DNA of 64,000 bases from CAWIVH01 sp963839475 (lineage in GTDB: Bacteria > Acidobacteriota > UBA6911), in NCBI GenBank assembly GCA_963839475.1, contig CAWIVH010000013.1, positions 868,001 to 932,000 of the forward strand, given 5' to 3'. A program made the translations under genes and the position numbers. Below the pieces are notes generated by a model. That model had not been told where the DNA came from and made no database searches. It was given only the letters and a program-made list of their open reading frames with translations. Shown here piece after piece: positions 17,086 to 25,658 of this stretch. Numbering within the stretch: the first letter of the stretch is position 1; the number at the start of each line of letters is the position of its first letter.

Positions 17086-17607
17086 TTATTGCTTGTTGAA
17101 CACTTGTTTGGTTGTGCGCGGCTCACCTTGACGGCCCGTGCGGGTGCTGGTGTAGGTCAGGATCTTGCCGTCGTCCGAAACCGCATACTCATCCTTGAGG
17201 ATCATTTCCATTTCCCCATTGGGGGTCTGCATCATCTGTTTACCATCGACGGTAAGTTTGCCGCTCTCCCATTTCGCTTTAGCCGTAAACTCTCCCCGTC
17301 CCATACCGGCAGGATTTTTGTTTTCTTTGCCATCGAGGGTGAATTTCTGTTCTACGGGCGGGCGTTCGTTTCCTCCGCCGGTCACGAGCCGTTTGATGAC
17401 CACTTCGCCGGTGGTCTGTTTAATCTCAAGGGTGATACTGATGTCCGCCGGGGGCGCAGCCCCGGGATCTCCGCCGCGGCGGCCGCCCATGCGGATCGGG
17501 TCGCTTTTGGATTTATCCAAAATCCAGGTGCCGCTTAGGTCCGCTGCAACTGCCAGGGTGGATATGACCAGAACCCATAAGCTCAAAAACGCCACTCGTT
17601 TTTTCAT
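17086..17607 (-). CDS. Secreted lipocalin-like beta-protein of unknown function
   Basis: 173 residues with a clear Sec signal peptide (MKKRVAFLSLWVLVISTLAVAA, cleavage near residue 21). The mature part begins LSGTWILDKSKSD, a start shared by small beta-barrel proteins that are abundant in Acidobacteria, and continues with alternating hydrophobic strands (EVVIKRLVTGG, FTAKAKWESGKLTVD, LKDEYAVSDDGKILTYTS). A Gly/Arg/Pro-rich loop sits near residues 40-55. ATG 17607 follows a strong purine run (AGGGGGAAAG). The role is unknown; a ligand-binding periplasmic or outer-membrane-associated protein is plausible. Confidence 0.75.
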   Translation of the reverse strand: MKKRVAFLSLWVLVISTLAVAADLSGTWILDKSKSDPIRMGGRRGGDPGAAPPADISITLEIKQTTGEVVIKRLVTGGGNERPPVEQKFTLDGKENKNPAGMGRGEFTAKAKWESGKLTVDGKQMMQTPNGEMEMILKDEYAVSDDGKILTYTSTRTGRQGEPRTTKQVFNKQ

Positions 17608-17740
17608 TCTTTCCCCCTATCCAGAATCAAGGTTTTGATTTCAGGTCGCGACGTCCGGCTCCCAAATAAACTTACGCGGGTCATCCCGGGTTATTTCACG
17701 GGACTGCCGATGATCGCTTTGGAGGCGGCGACCTCAAAAT

Positions 17741-18451
17741 TCAAATCAAGGCCAATGATATTTCTTCGACAATCTGGTCGGCTGCAGTTGCCGGGTCCGC
17801 GGCCTGCAACACGGGACGGCCGACCACCAGGTAATCCGCTCCGGCCCGAATGGCATCCCCCGGACTGGAGGTTCTGGACTGGTCCTGTGTCGCCGTCCCT
17901 CCTGGACGGATTCCCGGGATGACCAATTTCAGGCGGTTTTGGCAGCGAGTCCGCAGGGCCGGCAGTTCGAGCGGGGAAGCGACCAACCCCGGGATGCCGG
18001 ACTCCATTGCGAGCTGGGCGAGCTTATCGACCCACCCTGCTGGCGTGCCCGCGACGCCAATGGCAGGGAGATCCTCCTGGGATAAACTTGTGAGCGCAGT
18101 CACCGCCAGGAGGAGCGGCCTTGGTTGAAAAGCTTCAGCAGCTTCCCTGGCAGCCTCGAGCATCTTGCGTCCGCCCGCTGCGTGCAAGGTCAACATCTGG
18201 ACCCCAAGGCGGCAGGCCGATTTCACGGCACCTGCGACCGTGTTCGGGATATCGTGCAGCTTCAGGTCGAGGAAGACATTTTCGCCTCGAGCCAGGATTT
18301 CTTCCACGAAGGATGGACCCTCCCGAACGAAAATCTCCAGCCCGATCTTGAATACCCCCACGTGGCCCGAAAGTCTATCGACTGCTTCGAGAGCCGCCTG
18401 GCGTTGCGGCAGGTCCAGTGCGACTATCAACCGGTGACGTGCATTATTCAT
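17741..18451 (-). CDS. pyrF: Orotidine 5'-phosphate decarboxylase
   Basis: 236 residues, the normal size for the group I enzyme that makes UMP in the last step of de novo pyrimidine synthesis. The catalytic Lys-Asp array is seen in FLDLKLHDIPNTV near residue 60, the N-terminal phosphate/substrate strand in LIVALDLP, and the C-terminal phosphate-binding loop in VIPGIRPGG and DYLVVGRPV. Its ATG overlaps the pyrD stop by four bases (ATGA), so translation is coupled. It is the third gene of the leftward pyrK-pyrD-pyrF operon. Confidence 0.96.
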   Translation of the reverse strand: MNNARHRLIVALDLPQRQAALEAVDRLSGHVGVFKIGLEIFVREGPSFVEEILARGENVFLDLKLHDIPNTVAGAVKSACRLGVQMLTLHAAGGRKMLEAAREAAEAFQPRPLLLAVTALTSLSQEDLPAIGVAGTPAGWVDKLAQLAMESGIPGLVASPLELPALRTRCQNRLKLVIPGIRPGGTATQDQSRTSSPGDAIRAGADYLVVGRPVLQAADPATAADQIVEEISLALI

Positions 18452-19398
18452 GAGCGAAGGCTCCCGATCAATTCGTTGATATTCCCAATCTGATGACTGC
18501 GGCAGTACTCCGCCAATCCCCGGGCAATCTGCTCCGAAGCCGCGGGGTTGTAAAAATTGGCAGTCCCGACCTGGACCGCGCGCGCGCCGGCGATCAGGAA
18601 TTCAAGGGCATCGTCGGTGGTCGCGATGCCTCCGACCCCGATGACCGGAATGTTCACCGCCTGGCATGTTTGCCAGACCATGCGAAGCGCCAGGGGTTTA
18701 ATCGCCGGCCCCGACAGTCCGCCGGTGTTAAATCGAAGCCGCGGCTTTCGTTTTTCAACATCAATCGCCATTCCAACAAACGTGTTGATGACCGACAAGG
18801 CGTCAGCTCCGGCATCTTCACAGGCCCTGGCAAATTCCGTAATGTCGGTGACATTCGGGGAAAGCTTCACCCAGAGAGGAAGGCGCGGTGAAGCTTTCTT
18901 GGTTTCGGCGGTGATTTTGTGCGCGTCGCGAGGATCCTTGTTGAAGTGGAATCCGCCCTTTGTGACATTGGGACAGGAGATGTTGAGTTCGAGCGCTGCG
19001 ATTCCCGGGCAATCGTTCAAAAAGCGCGTGACCTCCAGGTACTCATCCAACTCGAATCCGACTACATTGACAATGACGCGTGTGTCGTACTTCATCAACC
19101 CGGGAAGTTTTTTCGACACAAATTCGATGGCGCCAATGTTCTGCCAGCCTATTGCGTTCAGCATCCCGGATGCGGTTTCAAAAATGCGGGGAGGGGGATT
19201 CCCTTTGATCGGCTTCATGGAAAGTCCCTTGACCACGATGCCTCCGATGGAATTCAGGTCCATCAAATGCGCGAATTCAAGGCCATAGGCGAAGGTCCCA
19301 CTGGCGGTCATGACTGGATTTTTAAAACGGGTTCCGGCAATCTCCACCGACAGGTCCGGAGGTTTCGACAGGAGCTTTTCTACTTTTGGCTTGGTCAT
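18448..19398 (-). CDS. pyrD: Dihydroorotate dehydrogenase, type 1B catalytic subunit
   Basis: 316 residues from ATG 19398, 19 bp behind pyrK; an upstream in-frame ATG at 19509 would overlap pyrK deeply and is rejected. The FMN barrel is typical: NPVMTASGTF, NAIGWQN, the active-site loop ELNISCPNV with the class 1 catalytic cysteine, KLSPNVTDI, NTFVGMAID, GGLSGPAIKP and GVGGI. Type 1B enzymes oxidise dihydroorotate and pass electrons through the PyrK flavin and 2Fe-2S centres to NAD. The adjacent pyrK supports this type over the quinone-linked class 2. Confidence 0.96.
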   Translation of the reverse strand: MTKPKVEKLLSKPPDLSVEIAGTRFKNPVMTASGTFAYGLEFAHLMDLNSIGGIVVKGLSMKPIKGNPPPRIFETASGMLNAIGWQNIGAIEFVSKKLPGLMKYDTRVIVNVVGFELDEYLEVTRFLNDCPGIAALELNISCPNVTKGGFHFNKDPRDAHKITAETKKASPRLPLWVKLSPNVTDITEFARACEDAGADALSVINTFVGMAIDVEKRKPRLRFNTGGLSGPAIKPLALRMVWQTCQAVNIPVIGVGGIATTDDALEFLIAGARAVQVGTANFYNPAASEQIARGLAEYCRSHQIGNINELIGSLRS

Positions 19399-19417
19399 TT
19401 TGTTCCGCTGGATTATG

Positions 19418-20257
19418 TCAAAAAGGGGTCGTGTTCCAATCCACCCTGTAACTGTCCATGACCGGTCCCTCGAGGCACACACGCAAATACTGGGATTCGC
19501 CCGATTCATCTCGAGCCCCGATGACGCATCCCATGCATGCGCCGAGGGAGCACCCCATGCGCGCTTCGAGACTGACTTCGCATGGGATACGGTGGCCGGC
19601 GGCCAGGTCGTGCACCGCTTTCATCATGGCCCAGGGACCGCAGGAATAGATTCGTGTGGATGAGGCTGTCCGGCTCTTCAACCGGGAGGCGAGCGGTCCG
19701 GTCACAAAGCCGCGCTCTCCCCTGGAACCATCTTCTGTGGTGTAGCAGGTTTCGATCCCGAGGGCTTCAAAATTTTCCCGCAGCACGAGTTCTTCGGAGG
19801 TTCGTCCGCCGTAAAAAAGCACAGGTTGTATCCCAAAGGATTGCAGCTTCCTGGCCAGGAGATACAGAGCGGCAATCCCGACCCCGCCGGCTACGAGAAA
19901 AGCGGTTCGCACGCGATGCTTCATTTCCGATGTAACCTGGAATGGACGGCCCTGGGGCCCCAACACGTGCACCTCGTCCCCGGCACGCAACAGGGCCAGC
20001 TTGTGGGAACCGGGTCCGACATCCTTGACCAGAAGGTCGAGGCCTCCCGGTCTCCCCGTGCGATGGCTCGGATGCGTGTTAAAAATGCTGAAAGGGCGGC
20101 GGAGAAGGGGGAGACTCTCCACATCGCCGCTGCATTTGAGCATTACGAATTGTCCTGGCTGCGCCAGACGGGCCTGTTCAGGGGCTCCAAGAGTGATGAG
20201 ATAGTTCGCTGAACCCAGGTTTTGTACAGTTCTGACCTTTACTTTTTTATCTAGCAT
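19418..20257 (-). CDS. pyrK: Dihydroorotate dehydrogenase electron-transfer subunit (FAD/2Fe-2S)
   Basis: 279 residues from ATG 20257. The FAD domain has the flavin motif RRPFSI near 55, an NAD-binding segment with LVAGGVGIAALY, and a C-terminal 2Fe-2S cluster with cysteines in GCSLGACMGC plus the later Cys in LRVCLEGP. The protein channels electrons from PyrD to NAD. A TTG at 20293 extends the frame but falls inside the promoter. No ribosome site precedes 20257, and the predicted transcription start (about 20259) almost coincides with it, so the message may be leaderless. First gene of the leftward pyr operon. Confidence 0.94.
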   Translation of the reverse strand: MLDKKVKVRTVQNLGSANYLITLGAPEQARLAQPGQFVMLKCSGDVESLPLLRRPFSIFNTHPSHRTGRPGGLDLLVKDVGPGSHKLALLRAGDEVHVLGPQGRPFQVTSEMKHRVRTAFLVAGGVGIAALYLLARKLQSFGIQPVLFYGGRTSEELVLRENFEALGIETCYTTEDGSRGERGFVTGPLASRLKSRTASSTRIYSCGPWAMMKAVHDLAAGHRIPCEVSLEARMGCSLGACMGCVIGARDESGESQYLRVCLEGPVMDSYRVDWNTTPF

Positions 20258-20265
20258 TTGGCGCC

Positions 20266-20316
20266 AGTATAAAAGGGAACAGGTTGTTTGCAACGCATTT
20301 TTCCGTGTGCTATGAT
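20266..20316. promoter_or_regulatory. Divergent pyrK/pyrR promoters sharing one palindromic -35 box
   Basis: The hexamer TTGCAA (20288-20293) is its own reverse complement. Rightward it stands 17 bp before TATGAT (20311-20316), giving a pyrR promoter. Leftward it stands 16 bp before TATACT (plus coordinates 20266-20271), giving a pyrK promoter. The two polymerases would compete for the same -35 element, linking the two pyr operons. Confidence 0.55.
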
Positions 20317-20362
20317 CGCCGCGCCTTGACCTGTATCAAATCTGAAATCAGGATCCATCCCA

Positions 20363-20911
20363 ATGCCCAAAAAAACCGAAGGCAGACTGCTCATGAGCGC
20401 CGCCGAAATCGATCTTGCCTTGGCAAGGATTGCGGCGGAGATCATCGAAAAACTCAGTCCCCGAGAGGATTTCGCCATCATTGGGATCCGGCGCCGCGGT
20501 GTTCCCCTGGGTCTCCGCCTTTGCGAGAAAATCCAGTCGACCCTCAAGCGCCCGGTTCTCAACGGCGTTCTTGACATTACCCTTTACCGGGACGATCTGA
20601 CCACTATTGGCAGCCGCCCGATGCTCCGGGAAACCTCCATCGAGTTCGACATCAACAATCTGAGTCTCGTGCTGGTTGATGATGTCCTGTATACCGGCAG
20701 AACAGTCCGCTCGGCCCTGGACGGTTTGGTTGATCTCGGCCGCCCTCGCAGGGTGCAGTTGGCGGTGCTGATTGATCGCGGGTACCGGGAGCTTCCCATC
20801 CAGGCGGACTACATAGGCAAATACATCCAGACGGCCGAAGATGAAATTGTCGAAGTAAGGTTGATGGATGAGGATAATGAAGAACGGGTAGTACTTGTCA
20901 AAAAGCCTTAG
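20363..20911 (+). CDS. pyrR: PyrR bifunctional regulator / uracil phosphoribosyltransferase
   Basis: 182 residues, standard for PyrR. The PRPP-binding loop is VLVDDVLYTGRTVRSAL near 108-124, preceded by IGIRRRGVPLG and LDITLYRDDL. In Gram-positive bacteria PyrR binds pyr mRNA and promotes attenuation in response to UMP; in others it is mainly a phosphoribosyltransferase. The leader here (about 40 nt from the predicted start) is too short for a classical attenuator, so the protein may act differently in this organism or only salvage uracil. It starts the rightward pyrR-pyrB-pyrC operon. Confidence 0.95.
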   Translation: MPKKTEGRLLMSAAEIDLALARIAAEIIEKLSPREDFAIIGIRRRGVPLGLRLCEKIQSTLKRPVLNGVLDITLYRDDLTTIGSRPMLRETSIEFDINNLSLVLVDDVLYTGRTVRSALDGLVDLGRPRRVQLAVLIDRGYRELPIQADYIGKYIQTAEDEIVEVRLMDEDNEERVVLVKKP

Positions 20912-20929
20912 TCATGCGGCACAGGTGCC

Positions 20930-21880
20930 ATGGCCTCTCTCAGTCAAAAAGATCTGCTGGGGATTGAGCAGCTCTCTGTTGAGGAGATCCAGCTGATCCT
21001 CGACACGGCCGATGCTTTAGGGCAGATTGCCGACCGGCCGGTCAAAAAAGTACCCACGCTCCGCGGCAAAACCGTCATAAATCTCTTCTTCGAACCCTCG
21101 ACCCGCACGCGCTCCTCCTTTGAATTGGCTGAAAAGCGGCTCAGTGCCGATATTCTGAACTTCGCCGCCTCGACCAGCAGCGTATCAAAAGGTGAAACCC
21201 TCGTGGATACCGCCCAAAACCTCGAGGCGATGTCTCCCGACATAATCGTGGTTCGCCATGCCTCGGCGGGTGCACCCCATCTGTTGGGACGGGTTTGCCG
21301 ATCTTCCATTGTCAACGCAGGCGACGGAATGCATGAGCACCCCACCCAAGCTTTGCTGGATGCTCTCACCATTCGACAATTCAAGAGGCGGATTGAAGGA
21401 TTGAAAATCGCTCTCGTCGGTGACATTGCCCACAGCCGCGTGGCGCGATCCGACACCATTCTTTTTCACAAAATGGGGGCCGAGGTCTGGGTTTGCGGGC
21501 CACCCACCCTCATCCCATGCGATTACCATAAGCTGGGAGCCAGAATCACAGGGCATCTCGAAGAGGCTTTGGAAGCTGCCGATGTGGTGATGATGCTCCG
21601 GGTGCAACACGAGCGTCAAAACGAGGCGTTTTTCCCCTCCACGCGGGAATACTATAACTTTTACGGGCTGACCCGGGAGCGGATGCGGCTGGCCAAAAAG
21701 GACACAATCGTCATGCATCCCGGACCGATGAATCGCGGTGTGGAAATAGATTCGGATGTGGCCGATGCACCTTATTCCGTCATCCTGAACCAAGTGACAA
21801 ACGGAGTCGCCGCCAGAATGGCGGTGTTGTATCTTCTCTCCGGAAATGCCGGGCTTAAACCCAGAAAGCAGTCTCGATAA
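20930..21880 (+). CDS. pyrB: Aspartate carbamoyltransferase catalytic chain
   Basis: 316 residues. It condenses carbamoyl phosphate with aspartate, the first committed step of pyrimidine synthesis. The carbamoyl phosphate loop STRTRSSFE (near 57), the HPTQALLDAL motif (near 140), the SKGETL loop and the HPGPMNRG loop near 265 are intact. Length and the absence of a pyrI gene fit the class B/C enzymes that work with dihydroorotase. The ATG follows AGGTG and lies 18 bp after pyrR; the stop lies 4 bp before the pyrC start. Confidence 0.96.
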   Translation: MASLSQKDLLGIEQLSVEEIQLILDTADALGQIADRPVKKVPTLRGKTVINLFFEPSTRTRSSFELAEKRLSADILNFAASTSSVSKGETLVDTAQNLEAMSPDIIVVRHASAGAPHLLGRVCRSSIVNAGDGMHEHPTQALLDALTIRQFKRRIEGLKIALVGDIAHSRVARSDTILFHKMGAEVWVCGPPTLIPCDYHKLGARITGHLEEALEAADVVMMLRVQHERQNEAFFPSTREYYNFYGLTRERMRLAKKDTIVMHPGPMNRGVEIDSDVADAPYSVILNQVTNGVAARMAVLYLLSGNAGLKPRKQSR

Positions 21881-21884
21881 AACT

Positions 21885-23159
21885 ATGCAACTTATTCTGC
21901 GTCAGGGACGTATCGTGGATCCGTCCCAGAAACTGAACAAGATCGCCGATCTGGCCATAGAGGAAGGCCGAGTTGCCGAAATTGCGCCACGCCTAAGGAA
22001 AAAGGGAAGGAAGGAGATTGACGCGCGGGGCCTGGTTGTTGCGCCGGGCTTTATCGATATGCACGTCCATCTGCGGGAACCCGGCCGGGAAGACTCCGAG
22101 ACCATAGAATCCGGAACCGCGGCAGCGGCGCGCGGAGGTTTTACCGGCGTTGCATGCATGCCGAACACCCGGCCCGTGAACGATTGCGAGGCCGTAACGG
22201 CTTTTATCAAGGAACGAGCACGGGATTTTTCGAAAATCGCCGTCTATCCCATCGGAGCGATTACCAAAGGAAGCCTCGGCGAATCCCTGGCGGAGATCGG
22301 CGAAATGCACCGCGCGGGAATCGTGGGAATCAGTGACGACGGGCACCCGGTGCAAAACAGCCAGATCATGCGTCGGGCCATGGAGTATTCTCGCCTCTTC
22401 GATCTGCCCGTAATAGATCACTGCGAAGACAAGGATCTTGCGGCAGGCGGTTCCATGCACGAGGGGTACTACTCGACCCTGCTGGGGATGAAAGGCATCA
22501 ACCCGGCGGCAGAAGAGATTCAGGTTGTGCGCGATGCTATTTTAGCCCGCCAGACGGGCGCCCGAGTGCACATAGCCCACCTGTCCACCCGGCATTCGCT
22601 CGCGGCGGTTGCTCGCGCCAAGGATGAAGGGCTCCCTGTGACCTGTGAAGTCAGCCCGCACCACCTTCTTCTGACCGATTCCTGCGTGACCTCTTACGAC
22701 ACCAATACCAAAATGAATCCCCCGCTCAGATCCCAGGAAGATGTGGACGCGCTGGTTCAAGCCCTGTCCTCAGGCATTATCGATGCCATCGCCACGGATC
22801 ATGCGCCGCACAATGCGAATGACAAAATGCTCGAATACGACCGGGCTCCTTTTGGCGTCGTGGGTCTGGAGACTGCGGTGAGCCTGATCCTCGACCGCTT
22901 TGTCCGCCCGGGCATCATCGATTTCGACCGAATGGTTCAGCTGATGTCTGTCAACCCCTCCCGGATTTTGAAGGTTGAGCGCGGCACGCTGGCCAAGGGC
23001 GCGTGGGCCGATATCACGGTGCTGGATCCCGAACTCGAATGCGAGGTGCGCAGCGCCGATTTTCTTTCGCGAAGCCGCAACACTCCTTTTGAGGGATGGA
23101 AGCTGAAAGGCGGGCCGGCGGTAACCATTGTGCGCGGCAGAGTGGTCTGGGATCGCTAG
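21885..23159 (+). CDS. pyrC: Dihydroorotase, class I
   Basis: 424 residues from ATG 21885; an ATG at 21846 inside pyrB is the alternative. The amidohydrolase metal sites are all present: GFIDMHVHLREPG near 52-64, DDGHPVQN, DHCED (near 180), HIAHLSTRHS and ATDHAPHN (Asp near 305). It closes carbamoyl aspartate to dihydroorotate. The class I sequence type and its neighbour pyrB fit the active PyrB-PyrC assemblies known from other phyla. It is the last gene of the rightward operon and meets a convergent ftsB-like gene 30 bp on. Confidence 0.96.
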   Translation: MQLILRQGRIVDPSQKLNKIADLAIEEGRVAEIAPRLRKKGRKEIDARGLVVAPGFIDMHVHLREPGREDSETIESGTAAAARGGFTGVACMPNTRPVNDCEAVTAFIKERARDFSKIAVYPIGAITKGSLGESLAEIGEMHRAGIVGISDDGHPVQNSQIMRRAMEYSRLFDLPVIDHCEDKDLAAGGSMHEGYYSTLLGMKGINPAAEEIQVVRDAILARQTGARVHIAHLSTRHSLAAVARAKDEGLPVTCEVSPHHLLLTDSCVTSYDTNTKMNPPLRSQEDVDALVQALSSGIIDAIATDHAPHNANDKMLEYDRAPFGVVGLETAVSLILDRFVRPGIIDFDRMVQLMSVNPSRILKVERGTLAKGAWADITVLDPELECEVRSADFLSRSRNTPFEGWKLKGGPAVTIVRGRVVWDR

Positions 23160-23189
23160 AGCGGGCGGGTGTGTGATTAAGAATTAACG

Positions 23190-23531
23190 TTAACGGTGCT
23201 TTTCGGGCTGAGGTGTGGCGGATGCCTCAGGCTTGGCTGGCGGAAGGTTTTGAATGATTTCCCCCGCACGCGCGTAGCCCTTATCCCGCGCCAACCGCTC
23301 CATTTCGTTCTTGTTTCCCTTGAGATCCTGGATTTTCCGCAGCCTTCCGGCATTGGAATTCTGAAGGTCCGTCACCCTCTGGCGGCGCGACATCAGCTGC
23401 CGCTCCGCTTTTTTCATGTCCTGGAAACCGCCCGGACCCCATATGGTGAAGATGGCGCTGGCAATGAATATGACCACACACGCTACGTAATAGGCTTCGC
23501 GTGCAAAAGAGGTTCGCGTACGACGGGCCAT
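23190..23531 (-). CDS. FtsB/DivIC-like septum formation initiator
   Basis: 113 residues: a short basic N-terminus (ARRTRTSFAREAYY), one membrane segment (about 15-32), a coiled coil (about 38-75, MKKAERQLMSRRQRVTDLQ) and the family's closing motif EMERLARDKGYARAGEIIQ near 76-95. FtsB/DivIC proteins pair with FtsL and bring FtsQ and FtsWI to the division site. The last 18 residues are Pro/Ala-rich and variable. There is no eno gene next to it, which is the common E. coli partner; here it is convergent to pyrC and divergent from cutA. Confidence 0.8.
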   Translation of the reverse strand: MARRTRTSFAREAYYVACVVIFIASAIFTIWGPGGFQDMKKAERQLMSRRQRVTDLQNSNAGRLRKIQDLKGNKNEMERLARDKGYARAGEIIQNLPPAKPEASATPQPEKHR

Positions 23532-23613
23532 CGAATTTCCGGTTCAGGAATTGTTGACAACTTCCAACTTTCCACATGATACTTACAGCGCAGCGGGGGA
23601 CGCAATCAAATTC

Positions 23614-23937
23614 ATGAATGAAATATTGATTTTCTGCACGGCTGATTCGCCCGACCTGGCGCGACGGATTGGGACCCATCTGGTGGAGAATCGCCTCGCC
23701 GCCTGTGCGAATATCCTCCCCGGTGTTCGCTCCATTTACAGATGGGAAGGAAAAATCTGCGATGAGGAGGAAACGCTTGTTCTGATCAAGTCCACGGCCG
23801 AGCGATTCGAGGAAATTCGAATGGCCATTAAGAGCATCCATCCCTACCAGGTGCCGGAAATCATAGCCGTCTCCCTGGCCGCCGGCGACGCCGAATATTT
23901 GAGCTGGCTCCGGCGGAATGTTGACTTGCAGCCTTGA
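23614..23937 (+). CDS. cutA: CutA1 divalent-cation tolerance protein
   Basis: 107 residues from ATG 23614; a TTG at 23551 is possible but would add unrelated residues. The trimeric ferredoxin-like fold shows its usual motifs: ENRLAACANI, SIYRWEGKI, ETLVLIKS, HPYQVPEIIA and the closing Y-L-x-W (EYLSWL). CutA1 was linked to copper tolerance in E. coli, but its molecular role is still unclear. It stands alone between the divergent ftsB-like gene and the nuclease-like gene. Confidence 0.92.
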   Translation: MNEILIFCTADSPDLARRIGTHLVENRLAACANILPGVRSIYRWEGKICDEEETLVLIKSTAERFEEIRMAIKSIHPYQVPEIIAVSLAAGDAEYLSWLRRNVDLQP

Positions 23938-24103
23938 GTATTTTTCTCTCGCATTCCTGACCCCCTCCAACCGAATACCGAACCGCTTCAGAAGAAAATC
24001 GATTTCTTTTGAAATATCGCGCTCGCCCTGGAAACAACGATGACGGCAGCCTGCGACTGAATCGTCGGCCCGTATCCTTTCGGGTTTGAGAGCCAGAAAT
24101 CCA

Positions 24104-25651
24104 ATGAAGCCGTCGACCGCTTCCTACCTCAGACGCTCCCAGCACCTTTTGCGATGGATCGACAGATTCAATGCCACGGCTCCCGTTACGCTCGACGGCA
24201 GGGAGATCGGGACATGGCAATCGATTCGGGCGAAATGGCGCGTCCGGGGAAAGGAGATCGTTCTGAACTTCAGGACGTCAGATCGCCTGGAGTTTTTCCG
24301 TATTGCCTCCATTCGCAGGCGGCAGAGTATGGCGGAGGTATCGATCCAGAACCCGGCCGCAGGCCCTCATCGAAGGCTGCTGATCCAGCTGGAGGAGTCC
24401 GCCGCCGATTTGAGCTGGCCAGGTCAGGAAATGAGGCTCCGGGCGGGCATTGAGGCCTGGGTCCAGAATCAGTTTCCGCAGTTCGGTGTTCAGTGGTTTG
24501 CGCTGCGTTCTGACCGCCGCCTCAGTCTATCCGGGGCCTTTTATCGGATAGTGATCAGCCATGGGAATCGATGGGTGCCAATTCTTGTCTTGCCGTATCC
24601 GGACCAGCCAAACCTGGCCGGCGCAGCCCTCTGTCAGCTGCTTTTGTGGATGATTGCATTGGCTGGCAGCAGGATGTTGCTCCGGTGCAATCCGGCCATT
24701 CTCATGCTTCCCTCCGGGAGTGCGGATTCAGCCTGCCATCGGGCTAGTCTTTTGAACTCTGAAAGCCTGTCCCTCGATGTTCTGGAATACGATCTGGGGG
24801 ACGATGATGTCCTGAGGGTTGGTTGCAGCCAAATACCTCGGACGCCGGTCGAGGAAAAGGATTTCCGCTGGCCGGTGCTCGGGCCGTTTCGGTGGAGCCC
24901 TCAAATCCAGCGCGTCATGGATCTGGCTCCGGCATCCATCACCAGGTATCCCCGTTTCAACGATTTCGATTCGCTGCGTCTTTTGGGCCTGGAATTTGCA
25001 CGTGCAGCCGGAGAAAACCGGGAGATTATTTACTTTGGTATTGGCACCGAAAAAGTGGAGCTGACCGACGATAATTTCCACCAACTAAAGCTTTTGGTCG
25101 ATGAGATCTTGTATTACCGGCGGCCGGACAGCCCGGATATTTATCATCCCTGGTACCGATTGCAGGCAGAGCGCTGGCTCGAAAGCCTGATTCTCGAGGC
25201 GGGATCCATACTCTTTCCGGAATTGATGCCTGAGGCCGTTTATTCCCAAATTCCAGTCTACCTGGGAAGAGAGGCCGGACGGGTGGACATACTGGGAATG
25301 GATATTCAGGGACGGCTCATTGTATTTGAGCTCAAGGTCGGCATCGATCCGGGACTGCCTATCCAGGCCCTCGATTATTGGGGGAGGGTTGTTCAACACA
25401 ATTTGAATGGCGATTTCGAAAAGCGCGGTTATTTTTCCGGCCTCCGCCTGAGGCGGGAGCCCCCGCGCATCTACATGGTGGCTCCCTTGTTCGAGTTTCA
25501 CGACAGCACGGAAAAGCTTTTGGAATTCTTTAATCCGGAAGTCGATATCTGGAAAATCGGCATCAACGAAGATTGGCGCTGCGGAGTTAAGATCCTCCGC
25601 AGAGTCAAGCTCCGCTGCGGCGGGATTAATGCGGAAGAAAAGGGCAGGTAA
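24104..25651 (+). CDS. Uncharacterised protein with C-terminal NucS/DUF91-like PD-(D/E)XK nuclease domain
   Basis: 515 residues from ATG 24104 (a TTG at 24086 is possible). The first 370 residues contain no motif I recognise; they are rich in Arg, Trp and Leu and may be a DNA-binding or structural region. From about 365 on, the chain matches the endonuclease fold of NucS/DUF91 proteins: RLQAERWLESLI, then GRVDIL (Asp395), FELKVG (Glu409, Lys411) and ALDYWGRVV. Together these form a D...ExK active site. The domain is usual in mismatch-specific or restriction-related nucleases. No methylase or helicase lies nearby, so a restriction role is not supported by context; a repair role is only a guess. 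It ends seven bases from the convergent tatA stop. Confidence 0.65.
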   Translation: MKPSTASYLRRSQHLLRWIDRFNATAPVTLDGREIGTWQSIRAKWRVRGKEIVLNFRTSDRLEFFRIASIRRRQSMAEVSIQNPAAGPHRRLLIQLEESAADLSWPGQEMRLRAGIEAWVQNQFPQFGVQWFALRSDRRLSLSGAFYRIVISHGNRWVPILVLPYPDQPNLAGAALCQLLLWMIALAGSRMLLRCNPAILMLPSGSADSACHRASLLNSESLSLDVLEYDLGDDDVLRVGCSQIPRTPVEEKDFRWPVLGPFRWSPQIQRVMDLAPASITRYPRFNDFDSLRLLGLEFARAAGENREIIYFGIGTEKVELTDDNFHQLKLLVDEILYYRRPDSPDIYHPWYRLQAERWLESLILEAGSILFPELMPEAVYSQIPVYLGREAGRVDILGMDIQGRLIVFELKVGIDPGLPIQALDYWGRVVQHNLNGDFEKRGYFSGLRLRREPPRIYMVAPLFEFHDSTEKLLEFFNPEVDIWKIGINEDWRCGVKILRRVKLRCGGINAEEKGR

Positions 25652-25658
25652 ACCTTTA

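Noticed and set aside
20317..20362. PyrR-type attenuator before pyrR
   Set aside because: The predicted leader is only about 40 nt, with no terminator-antiterminator pair.
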